Shown here piece after piece: positions 1 to 11,908 of a stretch of DNA of 46,535 nt. The position numbers and the translations under genes were made by a program. Under the pieces are notes generated by a model. That model saw only the letters and a list, made by a program, of their open reading frames with translations. It was not told where the DNA came from and searched no databases. The stretch comes from Streptococcus saliviloxodontae (GTDB taxonomy: Bacteria > Bacillota > Bacilli > Lactobacillales > Streptococcaceae), in assembly GCF_016908655.1 (NCBI RefSeq), contig NZ_JAFBEI010000017.1, positions 1 through 46,535 on the forward strand, given 5' to 3'. How positions within the stretch are numbered: position 1 is the stretch's first letter; each line of letters opens with the position of its first letter.

Positions 1-1
1 G

Positions 2-61
2 ATTCTCATCGCTTTAAACATGCAAAAAGAGAGAACCAATCTGATTCTCTCTCGCTGCTGA
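2..61 (+). CDS. ISL3-family transposase, C-terminal 19 codons only
   Basis: Reading from base 2 on the plus strand gives ILIALNMQKERTNLILSRC and a TGA stop at 59-61. This closely resembles the C-terminal tail of streptococcal ISL3-family transposases (pattern ILIALNxxKERTxxxLSR). The stop is followed at once by the terminal repeat, as in complete elements. The catalytic domain is outside the window, so it cannot be said whether the transposase is intact. Only the tail is supported here; it is too short for ORF callers. Frame and family are inferred from remembered family sequence. Confidence 0.7.
   Translation: MLIALNMQKERTNLILSRC
24..53 (-). terminator. Hairpin inside the transposase tail, terminator-like on the minus strand
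   Basis: AGAGAGAA at 28-35 and TTCTCTCT at 45-52 form an 8-bp stem with a 9-base loop. On the minus strand it is followed by five T residues (complement of 24-28). It lies within the transposase codons for KERTNLILSR. In this orientation it would stop transcripts entering the element from the atp side, that is, transcripts antisense to the transposase. Confidence 0.5.
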
Positions 62-96
62 TTATAAGTCAACCCACTACAGTTGACGAAGAGCCC

Positions 97-126
97 AAAA
101 AAGAACCTGGAAAACCAGATTCTTTT
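97..126 (-). terminator. Rho-independent terminator of the atp operon
   Basis: Read on the minus strand the hairpin is AAAAGAA, a mismatch, CTGG, loop TTTT, CCAG, a mismatch, TTCTTTT, ending in a six-T tract. It lies 31 bases beyond the atpC stop codon, the expected place for the operon terminator. The insertion-sequence end is directly adjacent at base 95. Confidence 0.75.
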
Positions 127-156
127 AATTACTATTAGTCAAGATGAGAGGTAAGC

Positions 157-576
157 TTATCTTGAACCAACATTAATACGGTTAATCGCACGTTGAAGGG
201 CAACTTGAGCACGACGCACTTGGTCGATATTGTCAGCGGCTTGCTGTGCTTCTTCAAGCTCACGTTCGGCACGCAACTTGGCACGTTCGGCACGACTGAC
301 ATCAATATCACGTTCACGCTCCGCAGAATCTGCAACGATCGTGACATGATTGTTTTTCACTTCAATAATACCACCATTAACTGCAACCCAGTCCACGTGA
401 TTATCATCGTCTATACGGCGAATTTTCATCTCATGAACTTCAAGAGCAGCAATGATGTTAACGTGACCTGGCAAAATACCGATTTCACCATCTTTTGTCC
501 CTGCTAAAATATATTTAGCATGGTGGTCATATTTAATACCGTCAGGTGTTACGATTTGTACAGTCATTTCTGCCAT
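157..576 (-). CDS. atpC: F1Fo ATP synthase epsilon subunit
   Basis: This is the epsilon subunit of the F1 sector, which couples gamma-subunit rotation to the catalytic core and can inhibit ATP hydrolysis. The 139-residue length is normal. The N-terminal half has the beta-sandwich pattern ([31 protein letters not shown]) and the C-terminal half is a helical hairpin rich in Ala, Glu and Arg. The start (MAEMTVQIV) has an alternative Met at codon 4; the first is preceded by AGGTGAT on the minus strand. It is the last gene of the atp operon, 12 bases after the atpD stop, and is followed by a terminator at 97-126. Streptococci use this enzyme mainly to pump protons outward and hold cytosolic pH. 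Confidence 0.97.
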   Translation of the reverse strand: MAEMTVQIVTPDGIKYDHHAKYILAGTKDGEIGILPGHVNIIAALEVHEMKIRRIDDDNHVDWVAVNGGIIEVKNNHVTIVADSAERERDIDVSRAERAKLRAERELEEAQQAADNIDQVRRAQVALQRAINRINVGSR

Positions 577-588
577 ATCATCACCTCA

Positions 589-2037
<1,449 letters not shown>

Positions 2038-2048
2038 TTACTTTACCT

Positions 2049-2927
2049 CTATTCAAGTGCTGAAGCACCTGCTACGATTTCTGTAATTTCTTGCGTAATC
2101 GCTGCTTGACGTGCACGGTTATATTGAATAGTTAAATCATTGATAACATTTTTAGCATTGTCTGTTGCTGTCTGCATAGCACTCATTCCCGCAGCATGCT
2201 CTGCAGTCTTGGCATCAATAATGGCACCGTAAATCAAACTTTCAGTATATTGTGGCAACAATTGCTCAAGAATGGTCTCACGGTTAGGTTCTAATTCAAA
2301 GCCAGTGACACCTTCTTCAGCTGCTTCTGAAGCATCAAGTTCAGTAATTGGCAACATTTGTTGAACACGAACTTGACTAGTCAAACTGTTTACATGGTGG
2401 TTATAACAAACGTATAACTCATCAAAAATTTCATTTTGATACATATCAACAGCCTTTGAAATGATTTTACCAACTTGTTCGAAGCTTGGTTGATCATCCA
2501 AGCCACGCAATTCAAAAGCAACATCAATACCACGAGCCTTGAAAAAGTCTGAACCCATACCACCAATTGAAATAATTTCAAAACTATCTTTATTAGGATG
2601 GTATTCTTTGATAAGGTCCATAACCGATTTCAGAATAGTTGAGTTATAACCACCAACCAGACCTTTATCGGATGTAATTACAATATAACCCGTCTTCTTA
2701 ACAGGACGTGAAATCAACATAGGGTTTGATGACCCTGAAGTTAACTCAGTCTTCAACAAATCAGTTGTAATTTGACGAATTTTGGCAGCATAAATTTGAA
2801 AGTCTTTAGCTGATTGCTCAGATTTCGTCAATTTTGCCGCTGAAACCATTTGCATAGCTCCAGTAATCTGACTTGTTTTCTTCGTTGACGCAATTTTGGC
2901 TTTAATTTCACTAAGAGAGCCTGCCAT
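2049..2927 (-). CDS. atpG: F1Fo ATP synthase gamma subunit
   Basis: This is the central rotor shaft of F1. The 292-residue length fits the family. The N-terminal helix ([30 protein letters not shown], shown by its conserved KT-QIT-AM pattern) and the C-terminal helix ([25 protein letters not shown]) form the antiparallel coiled coil that inserts into the alpha3beta3 ring. The Rossmann-like middle contains the conserved [10 protein letters not shown] motif. The start is backed by GAGGAGGG eight bases upstream. It lies 14 bases after atpA and 53 bases before atpD. Confidence 0.98.
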   Translation of the reverse strand: MAGSLSEIKAKIASTKKTSQITGAMQMVSAAKLTKSEQSAKDFQIYAAKIRQITTDLLKTELTSGSSNPMLISRPVKKTGYIVITSDKGLVGGYNSTILKSVMDLIKEYHPNKDSFEIISIGGMGSDFFKARGIDVAFELRGLDDQPSFEQVGKIISKAVDMYQNEIFDELYVCYNHHVNSLTSQVRVQQMLPITELDASEAAEEGVTGFELEPNRETILEQLLPQYTESLIYGAIIDAKTAEHAAGMSAMQTATDNAKNVINDLTIQYNRARQAAITQEITEIVAGASALE

Positions 2928-2941
2928 ATCACACCCTCCTC

Positions 2942-4450
<1,509 letters not shown>

Positions 4451-4462
4451 TCACACCACTTT

Positions 4463-4999
4463 CTATTTCAAATTCATTTTCAATTGTTGTAATTGAGTTT
4501 TCAAGCTGGTATCAATGATTTTATTTTGTGTTTTAATAACAAATCCACCAAGGATACCTTCATCAACGTGTTCAACCAATTCGCGTGTCTTAACAGCAAA
4601 TTTACGTGCAACGACATTTGAAATACGCTCTTTTTGATCAGCTGTCAAAGGGATTGCTGTAGTCACTTCCACAACATAAGTTCCGGTGACACGATCAAGG
4701 CGTTCTTTGACATCTCTAAGAATTGCCTCAATTAAGGCTTCTCTTTCATTCTGTAAAATTACCTCAAGAAAATTCTTCAAATAAGCTGAACAAAACTCTT
4801 GAAGCAACCTAACAGTTGCTAGCTTATCCTCACGACTATATGAGTCTTGACTAAGTAGCGTCGTTAAATGTGTTTCTGTAAAAATCGCTAACAGTTGAGT
4901 AATTTCCTCATAGATATCAGACACTGCATCTTGTTCAACAGCAACCTCTGCTAAACTCTTAGCATATTGCTCAATGAGAGCGAGTGTTTTTTTATCCAT
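4463..4999 (-). CDS. atpH: F1Fo ATP synthase delta subunit
   Basis: This is the stalk subunit that joins the top of alpha3beta3 to the b-subunit dimer. At 178 residues it fits the OSCP/delta family. It has an N-terminal helical bundle (DKKTLALIEQYAKSLAEVA) and the C-terminal signature region around VDEGILGGFVIKTQNKIIDTS. Its ATG overlaps the atpF stop codon (TAATG), so the two are probably translationally coupled. Sequence in this family diverges quickly, but the C-terminal motif and the operon position make the call secure. Confidence 0.97.
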   Translation of the reverse strand: MDKKTLALIEQYAKSLAEVAVEQDAVSDIYEEITQLLAIFTETHLTTLLSQDSYSREDKLATVRLLQEFCSAYLKNFLEVILQNEREALIEAILRDVKERLDRVTGTYVVEVTTAIPLTADQKERISNVVARKFAVKTRELVEHVDEGILGGFVIKTQNKIIDTSLKTQLQQLKMNLK

Positions 5000-5496
5000 T
5001 AGGCGTCTCCCAATTTGTTAAGATAGCTATCAATCAGTTCACTTTGTGAATCTGGATTGAGGTTTTTTGCAATCATTTTTTCTGCTAAGAGTACTGTTAA
5101 ATCAGCAACTTCACCTTTCACACTTGAAAGTGCTTCTGATTTACTCAAAGCAATTTCTTGATTAGCTTTTTCTTTTAGACGGCTTGCTTCTTCACGAGCT
5201 TCCGCAATAATTTTAGTTTCTTGAACTTTACCAGTTTCCTTTGCATCTTCAATAATTTGACTTGCTTCGGCACGAGCACCAGAAAGTTCTGTTTCACGTT
5301 TAGCAGCTAACTCTTCCGCTTTTTGACGAGCTACTTCTGCTCCATCAATATCATCAGCAATTTTTTGAGCACGCGCTTCAAAGATTCCTGTGATTTGATC
5401 CCATGCGAAGATTCGAATGAGAACATACAAAAGAATAACTGATCCAGTAGTGATAATAAGATTACCAAGACTTGTACTATTAATAAGTGTAGACAT
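4999..5496 (-). CDS. atpF: F1Fo ATP synthase b subunit
   Basis: This is the peripheral stator stalk. At 165 residues it has one N-terminal membrane helix (about residues 10-30, GNLIITTGSVILLYVLIRIF) followed by a long charged helix rich in Ala, Glu, Lys and Arg that dimerises and reaches the delta subunit. The ATG is preceded by AAGGAG. The stop overlaps the atpH start by one base. Only one b-type gene is present, as expected for a homodimeric stator. Confidence 0.97.
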   Translation of the reverse strand: MSTLINSTSLGNLIITTGSVILLYVLIRIFAWDQITGIFEARAQKIADDIDGAEVARQKAEELAAKRETELSGARAEASQIIEDAKETGKVQETKIIAEAREEASRLKEKANQEIALSKSEALSSVKGEVADLTVLLAEKMIAKNLNPDSQSELIDSYLNKLGDA

Positions 5497-5513
5497 GGGT
5501 CATAACTCCTTTC

Positions 5514-6227
5514 TTATTCCTCTTCTTCGCAGACTTTTTCACCAATATATTTTGATGAAAGAATCGTGAATACGTAAGCTTGAATACAACCGATGAAGGC
5601 TGAGAATGCTGTCCAGGCCATGTTCAATACAAAACCTGCTGGGCCTCCAACGAGACCAGAATGACCAACACTTACAATCAAGCTCATCACAATCTCACCC
5701 GCATAGATATTACCGTAAAGACGAAGTGCTAGAGAAATCAAGTTTGTAAATTGCTCTAGAATGTTCATTGGTAACATAGCTGGATAAGGTGTCAAATAAC
5801 TTTTTAGATACTCAACAATACCATTTTTACGAATACCTTCAAAATGCACTACAACCGCAATGATTAAAGATAAGGTAAAGTCAACCATGAAATTTGACGT
5901 TGGTGATGTCCAAAAATTATGTTCTTCTGATTCTAACTTAATCAAAAGTCCAAGGTTATTGGCTACCAAGATGAAGAAGAAAAAAGTAAACATGAGTAAG
6001 CTATAGTTCTTAGTATACTCACCTAAATTAGGTTTGATAGTATTTTGTACGAACTCATAGATATACTCAATAAATGTCTGCTTACCTTTTGGTTTAATTG
6101 CCATCTTACGGCTTGTCCAAAAGATAATGCCAAAGGCAATCAGTACAGTCAAGAGAGACATAACGAGAATGGTCAAATCAAACTCAATGCCCAAAAAATG
6201 AACTGTTGGATTTGTAGTAGTTTCCAA
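5514..6227 (-). CDS. atpB: F1Fo ATP synthase a subunit (TTG start)
   Basis: This is the membrane a subunit, which forms the two proton half-channels beside the c-ring. At 237 residues it has about five membrane helices. The essential Arg is seen in [13 protein letters not shown], and the final helix carries the conserved [13 protein letters not shown] segment. The start is TTG ([11 protein letters not shown]), with GGAGGGAG directly upstream on the minus strand; no ATG occurs in frame near it. It lies between atpE and atpF. Confidence 0.98.
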   Translation of the reverse strand: METTTNPTVHFLGIEFDLTILVMSLLTVLIAFGIIFWTSRKMAIKPKGKQTFIEYIYEFVQNTIKPNLGEYTKNYSLLMFTFFFFILVANNLGLLIKLESEEHNFWTSPTSNFMVDFTLSLIIAVVVHFEGIRKNGIVEYLKSYLTPYPAMLPMNILEQFTNLISLALRLYGNIYAGEIVMSLIVSVGHSGLVGGPAGFVLNMAWTAFSAFIGCIQAYVFTILSSKYIGEKVCEEEE

Positions 6228-6270
6228 CTGACTCCCTCCTTCCTCTAACTTTAGTTAGATACTCTTGCTA

Positions 6271-6480
6271 CTATTTTGTTGTAACAAAGAATGTACATGC
6301 AAGAAGGACGAAGAAAGTACCCTCGATAAAGGCAACACCCAAGAACATGAGCGTTTGGAATTTACTGAACATCTCTGGTTGACGAGCTGAAGATTGTGCA
6401 ATATTTGCAACTAGAATACCTTCACCGATAGAGACACCCATAACGGCAATACCAAGCGCTAAAATAGCTAAATTCAACAT
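6271..6480 (-). CDS. atpE: F1Fo ATP synthase c subunit
   Basis: This is the proteolipid that forms the proton-translocating ring. At 69 residues it has two membrane helices joined by the polar loop RQPE (33-36). The ion-binding acid is Glu53 in [11 protein letters not shown]; a second acid, Glu20, is in the GEG segment of helix 1, a pattern usual in streptococcal c subunits. The ATG has AAGGAG seven bases upstream. It is the first gene of the operon; atpE ahead of atpB is the streptococcal arrangement. No atpI precedes it. The promoter is at 6513-6541. Confidence 0.98.
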   Translation of the reverse strand: MLNLAILALGIAVMGVSIGEGILVANIAQSSARQPEMFSKFQTLMFLGVAFIEGTFFVLLACTFFVTTK

Positions 6481-6512
6481 AAGAATTCTCCTTTTAAATT
6501 TTTTACTTCTAC

Positions 6513-6541
6513 AGTTTAGACCTATTTTTTTTGAAAGTCAA
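6513..6541 (-). promoter_or_regulatory. Promoter of the atp operon
   Basis: On the minus strand TTGACT (6536-6541) and TAAACT (6513-6518) are separated by 17 bases. A start near base 6506 would give a leader of about 26 bases with the AAGGAG site for atpE. This is the one promoter in the window with a good -35 box and no TGn extension of the -10 box. Streptococcal ATPase operons respond to acid pH, but no operator for that can be recognised here. Confidence 0.65.
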
Positions 6542-6718
6542 CGCATTTTTAGAAATGGTGGCGTTTTCTTTATCTTTTTTTTAACCTTTTTTGACCTTTA
6601 GTGAAACCTTATTTTCATTATTATTTAAATAGGAAAACAAGTTCTATTTTTACTAAACATTAGAAAATAATAAGATAAACTATCTTAAAAAAATGACCAC
6701 TTCTTACACCTCCTGCTC
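6542..6718. other. AT-rich intergenic stretch upstream of the atp promoter
   Basis: Together with the flanking promoter and terminator this forms the 362-base gap between atpE and glgP. It holds many T runs and A runs and a small inverted repeat (TAAGATA, AAC, TATCTTA at about 6671-6687). The A/T tracts could act as an upstream element for the atp promoter. No credible gene is seen. Confidence 0.4.
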
Positions 6719-6754
6719 AAAAAAACGAACAACAGTTAATGTTGTTCATTTTTT
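6719..6754 (-). terminator. Terminator of the glycogen operon
   Basis: GAACAACA (6727-6734), a five-base loop and TGTTGTTC (6740-6747) form an 8-bp stem with a seven-T tract on the minus strand. There is also a T run on the plus side, so it may work in both directions. It lies 96 bases past the glgP stop and ahead of the atp promoter. Confidence 0.8.
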
Positions 6755-6842
6755 GATTGCAATATTTAGTTCTAAAATCCCTAATCGATGCTATACAATA
6801 GTTTTTCAAGATTTAGCTAGTATAGCTTATTAGACAGTTTGA

Positions 6843-9254
6843 TTACTCGTTTTTAGTCAACTGCCAAATATCTTCAGCATATTCTGTAATAGTGTCATCA
6901 GAAGTGAATTTATGCGACTTAGCAATATTCATAAGACTCATACGTGCCCATAGCTTTTGGTCACGGTAAAGAGCATCAATCTTCTCTTGAGCCGCTACAT
7001 AAGCAGAGAAGTCTTCCAAAAGGAAATACTCGTCATTATGTGTGATAAGTGACTCATAAATCTCTGTCCCTTCACTTTGAGCATTTGGAATTGTTCCGTT
7101 AACAAAGCTATCAACGACTCGACGAATAGTCGGATTGCTTTCATAGATGCCACGAGCATAGTAATCATGATTTTCATAGTGGCTATAAACAGCATCCTTA
7201 TCCATACCAAAGATAATGATATTGTCATCCCCAACTTCATCTTTGATTTCGATATTGGCACCATCAAGGGTAGCTAGAGTAATTGCTCCAGTCATCATAA
7301 ATTTCATATTTGATGTTCCAGAAGCCTCTTTTGACGCAAGTGATATCTGCTCAGACACATCTGCAGCTGGAATAATAAGCTCTGCCAAAGATACCCTATA
7401 ATTTTCAAGGAACACGACTTTGAGCTTACCTTGTAAACTGCTGTCGTTGTTAACCACATTTGCAATTTCATTAATTAGTTTAATCACGGATTTTGCGAAA
7501 TGGTATCCTGGTGCAGCTTTTGCTCCAAAAATGAAGACACGAGGTACCATATCTTTGTCAGGATTTTCCTTAAGATCAAGATAGAGTTTCAAAATATGAA
7601 GAACATTTAGAAGTTGACGTTTGTAAGCATGGAGTCGCTTAACTTGAACATCAAAAATAGCATCCGTCGATACTTCGATACCCGTCGTTTCTCTGATATA
7701 ACGTGCTAGGCGCTCTTTAGCAACCTTTTTAACCTGATAAAAATGGTCTAGAACAGTATCATCATTCGCAAATTCTACCAATCTGTCAAGTTGATGAATA
7801 TCCTTTCGCCAGTCTTTTCCAATAGTCTCATCCAAAGCCTGAGAAAGCTCTGGAGCAGCTATTTGTGTCCAACGACGTTGAACGATACCATTGGTTTTAT
7901 TGTTAAACTTCTCAGGATAAAGGGTATAAAAATCATGCAAGGTATCTTCTTTCAACAGATCTGTGTGCAGTTTAGCAACTCCATTGACTGAGTGACCACC
8001 GATAATTGCTAGATTAGCCATGTGAATTTGATTGTCTTTGACAATACGTGTTCGCTCAATTAAACCTGAGTCATAGCCTTGTTTTGCCAGATTAGAAACG
8101 AAGCGATGATCAATCTCAAGAATAACCTGGTAAACCCTAGGTAGAACTTTTTTAAAGAGCTCTGCATCCCATTTTTCCAGCGCTTCTGACAAAATAGTAT
8201 GGTTCGTGTAAGACATGGTCTGAACCGTTGTTTCCCAAGCAGCATCCCAAGTTAGACCATAATCATCCAATAAGATACGCATAAATTCTGCTGGTGCTAC
8301 TGCAGGGTGGGTATCGTTGATATGAACAGATACTTTTTCGTGGATATTCTCTAGAGGCAAGCCTTGTTTTAGATAAGATTTAACAATGGTTTGAAGACCT
8401 GCACTTGTCATAAAATACTCTTGAATCAAACGCAACTGTTTGCCTTCATAATTACTATCATCTGGATAAAGAACTGCTGTAATATCCTGAACACGGCGAC
8501 GATCTTCAATCGTTGGGTAATCTAGTTCATAGGCTTCTGGAATCTCAACATCCCAAAGTCGAAGGTTGTTAATAACTCCATTCTCAAAACCAATCTGTGG
8601 TACATCATAAGGAACCGCATGAAGGAGTTGAGCATTATGGTAAACAGGGACAATACGACCTTCTTGGTCAGCTTGAAGGTAAACGTCACCGAAAAGCTTT
8701 ACATCAACTATATCATGGTCTTTGCGTGTCTCCCAGACATTACCAATAGAACCAAACCAAGAATCGGGTAATTCAACTTGATAACCATCAACAATACGCT
8801 GCTTAAAAAGCCCATACTGATAGCGGAGCCCATTTCCAAAACCAGGGTAGCCAGTCGTTGCAAGTGAGTCCATAAAGGCAGCTGCCAAACGGCCCAAGCC
8901 CCCATTTCCAAGAGCCATATCATGTTCTGCTTCAACTACCTCTTGAAAATCGACATTCAGTTCTTCAAAACTTTCTTTCACTAAATCTAAGATACCTAGA
9001 TTAAGGAGGTTAGTTTCCAACATACGACCTGGTAAAAATTCAATAGAAAAGTAATAGGCTACTTTTTCCTTATTTTCTGAAAGTTTATGATTTCTGTCAA
9101 TCCAGGTATCGGTATAATAACGACGAATGAGTTTAGCTAGTGTCGTAAACAGTTCTGCTGGTGTTGCACGAGCTACTTTAATCAATTGCTCCTCGTGAAG
9201 TGTATCCTTAAAATCTCGGATAAATTGTTCTTTGCTTAACTGTTCTAAGTTCAT
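6843..9254 (-). CDS. glgP: Glycogen/maltodextrin phosphorylase
   Basis: This GT35 enzyme releases glucose 1-phosphate from the non-reducing ends of glycogen or maltodextrin with a pyridoxal phosphate cofactor. The PLP lysine is in GTSNMKFMMTG and the substrate-site loop in GVAKLHTDLL; AEHDMALGNGGLGRLAA is the conserved N-terminal signature. I chose the ATG at 9254 (MNLEQLSKEQF, 803 residues) over one seven codons upstream because AAAGGAA lies six bases before it. It is the last gene of the glg operon, separated from glgA by 96 bases containing a perfect 10-bp hairpin, and is followed by a terminator. Confidence 0.96.
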   Translation of the reverse strand: MNLEQLSKEQFIRDFKDTLHEEQLIKVARATPAELFTTLAKLIRRYYTDTWIDRNHKLSENKEKVAYYFSIEFLPGRMLETNLLNLGILDLVKESFEELNVDFQEVVEAEHDMALGNGGLGRLAAAFMDSLATTGYPGFGNGLRYQYGLFKQRIVDGYQVELPDSWFGSIGNVWETRKDHDIVDVKLFGDVYLQADQEGRIVPVYHNAQLLHAVPYDVPQIGFENGVINNLRLWDVEIPEAYELDYPTIEDRRRVQDITAVLYPDDSNYEGKQLRLIQEYFMTSAGLQTIVKSYLKQGLPLENIHEKVSVHINDTHPAVAPAEFMRILLDDYGLTWDAAWETTVQTMSYTNHTILSEALEKWDAELFKKVLPRVYQVILEIDHRFVSNLAKQGYDSGLIERTRIVKDNQIHMANLAIIGGHSVNGVAKLHTDLLKEDTLHDFYTLYPEKFNNKTNGIVQRRWTQIAAPELSQALDETIGKDWRKDIHQLDRLVEFANDDTVLDHFYQVKKVAKERLARYIRETTGIEVSTDAIFDVQVKRLHAYKRQLLNVLHILKLYLDLKENPDKDMVPRVFIFGAKAAPGYHFAKSVIKLINEIANVVNNDSSLQGKLKVVFLENYRVSLAELIIPAADVSEQISLASKEASGTSNMKFMMTGAITLATLDGANIEIKDEVGDDNIIIFGMDKDAVYSHYENHDYYARGIYESNPTIRRVVDSFVNGTIPNAQSEGTEIYESLITHNDEYFLLEDFSAYVAAQEKIDALYRDQKLWARMSLMNIAKSHKFTSDDTITEYAEDIWQLTKNE

Positions 9255-9306
9255 GAGTTTCCTTTCTGAAATCATTTGAATATTACGATAATTATAATCC
9301 TAAATA

Positions 9307-9335
9307 ATCAACTTATCTCCCTGAAATAAGTTGAT
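9307..9335 (-). other. Intercistronic hairpin between glgA and glgP
   Basis: ATCAACTTAT (9307-9316) and ATAAGTTGAT (9326-9335) form a perfect 10-bp stem with a 9-base loop. No T tract follows on the minus strand, so it is unlikely to be a strong terminator. It lies between the glgA stop and the glgP start and may set mRNA stability, processing or partial attenuation. Confidence 0.6.
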
Positions 9336-9350
9336 CTTTGTTTGATAAAG

Positions 9351-10778
9351 TTAAAGCGATTGATAGAGCTTATCATACGCGAGACTAGCTGTATCCCACG
9401 AAAAATCTCTAGTCATGGCATTTCTTTGCAACTGCTTCCAGCCTTCTTGATGATGATAGTAGGTATCCAAAGCACTTTCTAGCGTCTTAGTCATCCAGTA
9501 GCCTGAGAAATGATCAAAGCTAAATCCTGTGCCTGTTTGCGTTACTGAGTTATAGGCTTCAACAGTATCTCGAAGACCTCCAACTTCTGAAACAACAGGC
9601 AAGGTACCATATCGCATCGCCATCATCTGAGACAAGCCACAAGGCTCAAAGGCTGATGGCATAAGGAAAATATCACAGGCTGCATAAATTTGCTGAGCCA
9701 ATGCCAAATCAAAGGTAATATTAGCTGATAGTTTATCTGGGTATTGGCTTGCAAACCATGAGAAGGCATTTTCATAATCAGCATAGCCTGTTCCTAAAAG
9801 AACAATTTGTAGGTCATACTGCAAAATATGATGCAACTCATTGACCACTAAATCAAAACCTTTTTGATCTGTCAAACGTGAGACAATCCCAATCACTGGT
9901 ACATCTGACCGAACTGGTAACCCTAGGGATTCTTGAAGCGCTTGTTTATTTTTTGCTTTTCCTGATAAATCTGTCACTGAAAAATGATAAGGAATCAAGG
10001 GATCTTTCTCTGGATCTAAAAGCTCTGTATCGATACCGTTAACAATACCAGATAACTTACCTGCTTCCATTCGCATGACTTGATCTAACCCTTTACCAAA
10101 TTCAGGTGTCATGATTTCACCCACATAAGATGGTGATACTGTTGTCACACGGTCTGCATAGAGAACAGCTGCCTTCATCCAGTTGAGGCAATTGTTCCAA
10201 CGAAGTGTTCCATCCTCATAGCGCTCTGATCCAACTCCAAAAAGGTCACCTAACATAGCTGGATCAAACTGACCTTGAAACTCAATATTGTGGATTGTAA
10301 AAACAGTCTTAATATTTTGGTAAGCAGCAATCCAATGGTATTTTTCTTTTAGAAGATAAGGAATCATTGCTGTATGGTAATCATGTACATGAAGAACGTC
10401 TGGAATAAAATTAACTTTTTCCATCAACTCTAAGGCTGCAATCTGAAAGAAGGCAAATCGTTCTCCATCATCCCAATCACCATAAACCTTGCCACGGTAA
10501 AAATACTGCTGATTGTCAATAAAGTAAAAGGTTACCTGATCACGGACAATTTTTTTCACACCGACATACTGATGACGCCAACCAATATTGGTATAAAAAG
10601 ATAGCACATCTTCGACTTGATTACCAAATTTAGCAGCAACCACATCATAATAAGGGAGAACAACAGCAACTTCATCGCCATTTTTAACCAGTGATTTTGG
10701 AAGCGCCCCTATCACATCTCCCAAACCACCTGTTTTAGCAAAAGGTGCTCCTTCTGCTGCTACAAACATGATTTTCAT
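9351..10778 (-). CDS. glgA: Glycogen synthase (ADP-glucose type)
   Basis: This GT5 enzyme adds glucose from ADP-glucose to alpha-1,4-glucan chains. At 475 residues it matches bacterial GlgA. The ADP-glucose binding motif KTGGLGDV is at residues 15-22, and the C-terminal lobe has the [19 protein letters not shown] segment with the catalytic Glu region. Its ATG overlaps the glgD stop as ATGA, so the two are translationally coupled. It comes fourth in the operon glgB-C-D-A-P. Confidence 0.97.
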   Translation of the reverse strand: MKIMFVAAEGAPFAKTGGLGDVIGALPKSLVKNGDEVAVVLPYYDVVAAKFGNQVEDVLSFYTNIGWRHQYVGVKKIVRDQVTFYFIDNQQYFYRGKVYGDWDDGERFAFFQIAALELMEKVNFIPDVLHVHDYHTAMIPYLLKEKYHWIAAYQNIKTVFTIHNIEFQGQFDPAMLGDLFGVGSERYEDGTLRWNNCLNWMKAAVLYADRVTTVSPSYVGEIMTPEFGKGLDQVMRMEAGKLSGIVNGIDTELLDPEKDPLIPYHFSVTDLSGKAKNKQALQESLGLPVRSDVPVIGIVSRLTDQKGFDLVVNELHHILQYDLQIVLLGTGYADYENAFSWFASQYPDKLSANITFDLALAQQIYAACDIFLMPSAFEPCGLSQMMAMRYGTLPVVSEVGGLRDTVEAYNSVTQTGTGFSFDHFSGYWMTKTLESALDTYYHHQEGWKQLQRNAMTRDFSWDTASLAYDKLYQSL

Positions 10779-11908
10779 TGAATAATATCTCCAGTAATTT
10801 TTTGACCCTTGCCAATAACAAGTGGGTTATCAGGACTCCCTTTTAAAGTAACACCTTCAGGAATGGCTACTCCCTTATCAATAATAGCATAGGCAATACT
10901 AGCACCTTTGCCCACAGACACTTTAGGGAAGAGAACGGACTTGTAGACCTTACTCTCTTCATGAACCTGACATGACCGTGATACAATGGAATGCTCAACT
11001 TGTCCTTGAATAACAGAACCAGATGCAAATTGTGAATTTTTTACAATGGACTCTGTTGCAAAATAGGTTGATTCTTCATTTTTGACCTTGGTATAAACTT
11101 TTTGATTACCATAAAAGAGTGCGTAAAATTTTTGAGGGTCTAACATATCCATATTAGCTTTATAGTAAGAATCTACCGAGCAAATGTTAGAAAGGTAGCC
11201 TGTATGTTCAAAAGCAAGAGCTCCATCTGTCAAAATGAGCTCACGGAGAAGATGACGGATTTTACGTGGATTTTCCTTGCTTGCTTCCTCCTCCATCTTA
11301 GTAATCAGCCAAGAAGTATTGACAACGTAAATATCCGCAGACATTGGTACAGGCTCATCAGTTTTATCAATGTCTGCTTTGCCAACAACAGCATCCGTCT
11401 CATCAACTGCTAAGAGTTCGTTGGCAGGAGAACAATCAGCCTTCAACATCTTCTTATAGACAACTGTTATCTGACGCTTGTTGGCATTGTGAAGATGGAT
11501 AACTTGTTGTAGATTGATATTACACAAAATATCACAAGACATATAGATTGTTTGATCTGAACCTGAGCGTTTGAGGTAATTAAGAATTTGCTCGTAGTAA
11601 TCCGCATCAACAAATTCACTCTCATCGCTGGTATTGTAAAAACCTAAGAAGTAATGGCTAAGCAAGGTATTCAATCCCCACTCACGCCCTGAGCGAATAT
11701 GGTCAAAGACAGAACGGATATTTTGCCCACGAAAAATACCATAGATGCTACGGACACCAGCATTAGCCAAGCTAGATAGCTGAAAATCAATCAGACGATA
11801 TTTGCCATCAAATGGGAGACTTGCTAGCGGTCTATTAGCGGTCAAGGCACCCATATCTGGATAACCAACAGTATTTCCTAAAATTGCAGTATATTTATCA
11901 CTCTTCAT
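10775..11908 (-). CDS. glgD: GlgD, regulatory partner of ADP-glucose pyrophosphorylase
   Basis: This is a paralogue of GlgC that in Firmicutes pairs with it as a non-catalytic or modulatory subunit. It has a nucleotidyltransferase fold followed by a C-terminal left-handed beta-helix of hexapeptide type. The signature GGxGTRL loop of active enzymes is missing; here the N-terminus reads [13 protein letters not shown], consistent with loss of catalysis. At 377 residues it equals GlgC in length. Its start overlaps the glgC stop by 11 bases and its stop overlaps the glgA start by four, so the three genes are tightly coupled. Confidence 0.95.
   Translation of the reverse strand: MKSDKYTAILGNTVGYPDMGALTANRPLASLPFDGKYRLIDFQLSSLANAGVRSIYGIFRGQNIRSVFDHIRSGREWGLNTLLSHYFLGFYNTSDESEFVDADYYEQILNYLKRSGSDQTIYMSCDILCNINLQQVIHLHNANKRQITVVYKKMLKADCSPANELLAVDETDAVVGKADIDKTDEPVPMSADIYVVNTSWLITKMEEEASKENPRKIRHLLRELILTDGALAFEHTGYLSNICSVDSYYKANMDMLDPQKFYALFYGNQKVYTKVKNEESTYFATESIVKNSQFASGSVIQGQVEHSIVSRSCQVHEESKVYKSVLFPKVSVGKGASIAYAIIDKGVAIPEGVTLKGSPDNPLVIGKGQKITGDIIQ

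Larger units (their letters stand above)
1..95 (+). mobile_element. Right end of an ISL3-family insertion sequence (partial)
   Basis: The left edge of the window holds the 3' end of a transposase gene followed by a terminal repeat. The repeat, read inward from base 95 on the minus strand, begins GGCTCTTCGTCAACTG and continues to about base 62. ISL3-family elements of streptococci (IS1167/IS1193 type) have ends starting GGCTCTT with a similar GTCAACTGTAGTGGGTTGA core; I am recalling this, not searching. The rest of the element lies outside the window. Bases 96-103 (CAAAAAAG) would be this side of an 8-bp target duplication. The element end sits one base from the A-tract of the atp operon terminator. 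Confidence 0.72.

Noticed and set aside
193..507. Plus-strand and other-frame open frames over the atp and glg genes
   Set aside because: They are shadows of well-conserved genes on the minus strand with no ribosome binding sites or recognisable domains.
6685..6720. Possible tiny gene after an AGGAGGTG sequence on the minus strand
   Set aside because: The only nearby start is a GTG followed by five codons and a stop, which is too short to support as a gene.
6755..6842. Plus-strand promoter-like TGCTATACAAT downstream of glgP
   Set aside because: No -35 box and no gene follows on the plus strand; it would only make antisense RNA to glgP, for which there is no other sign.
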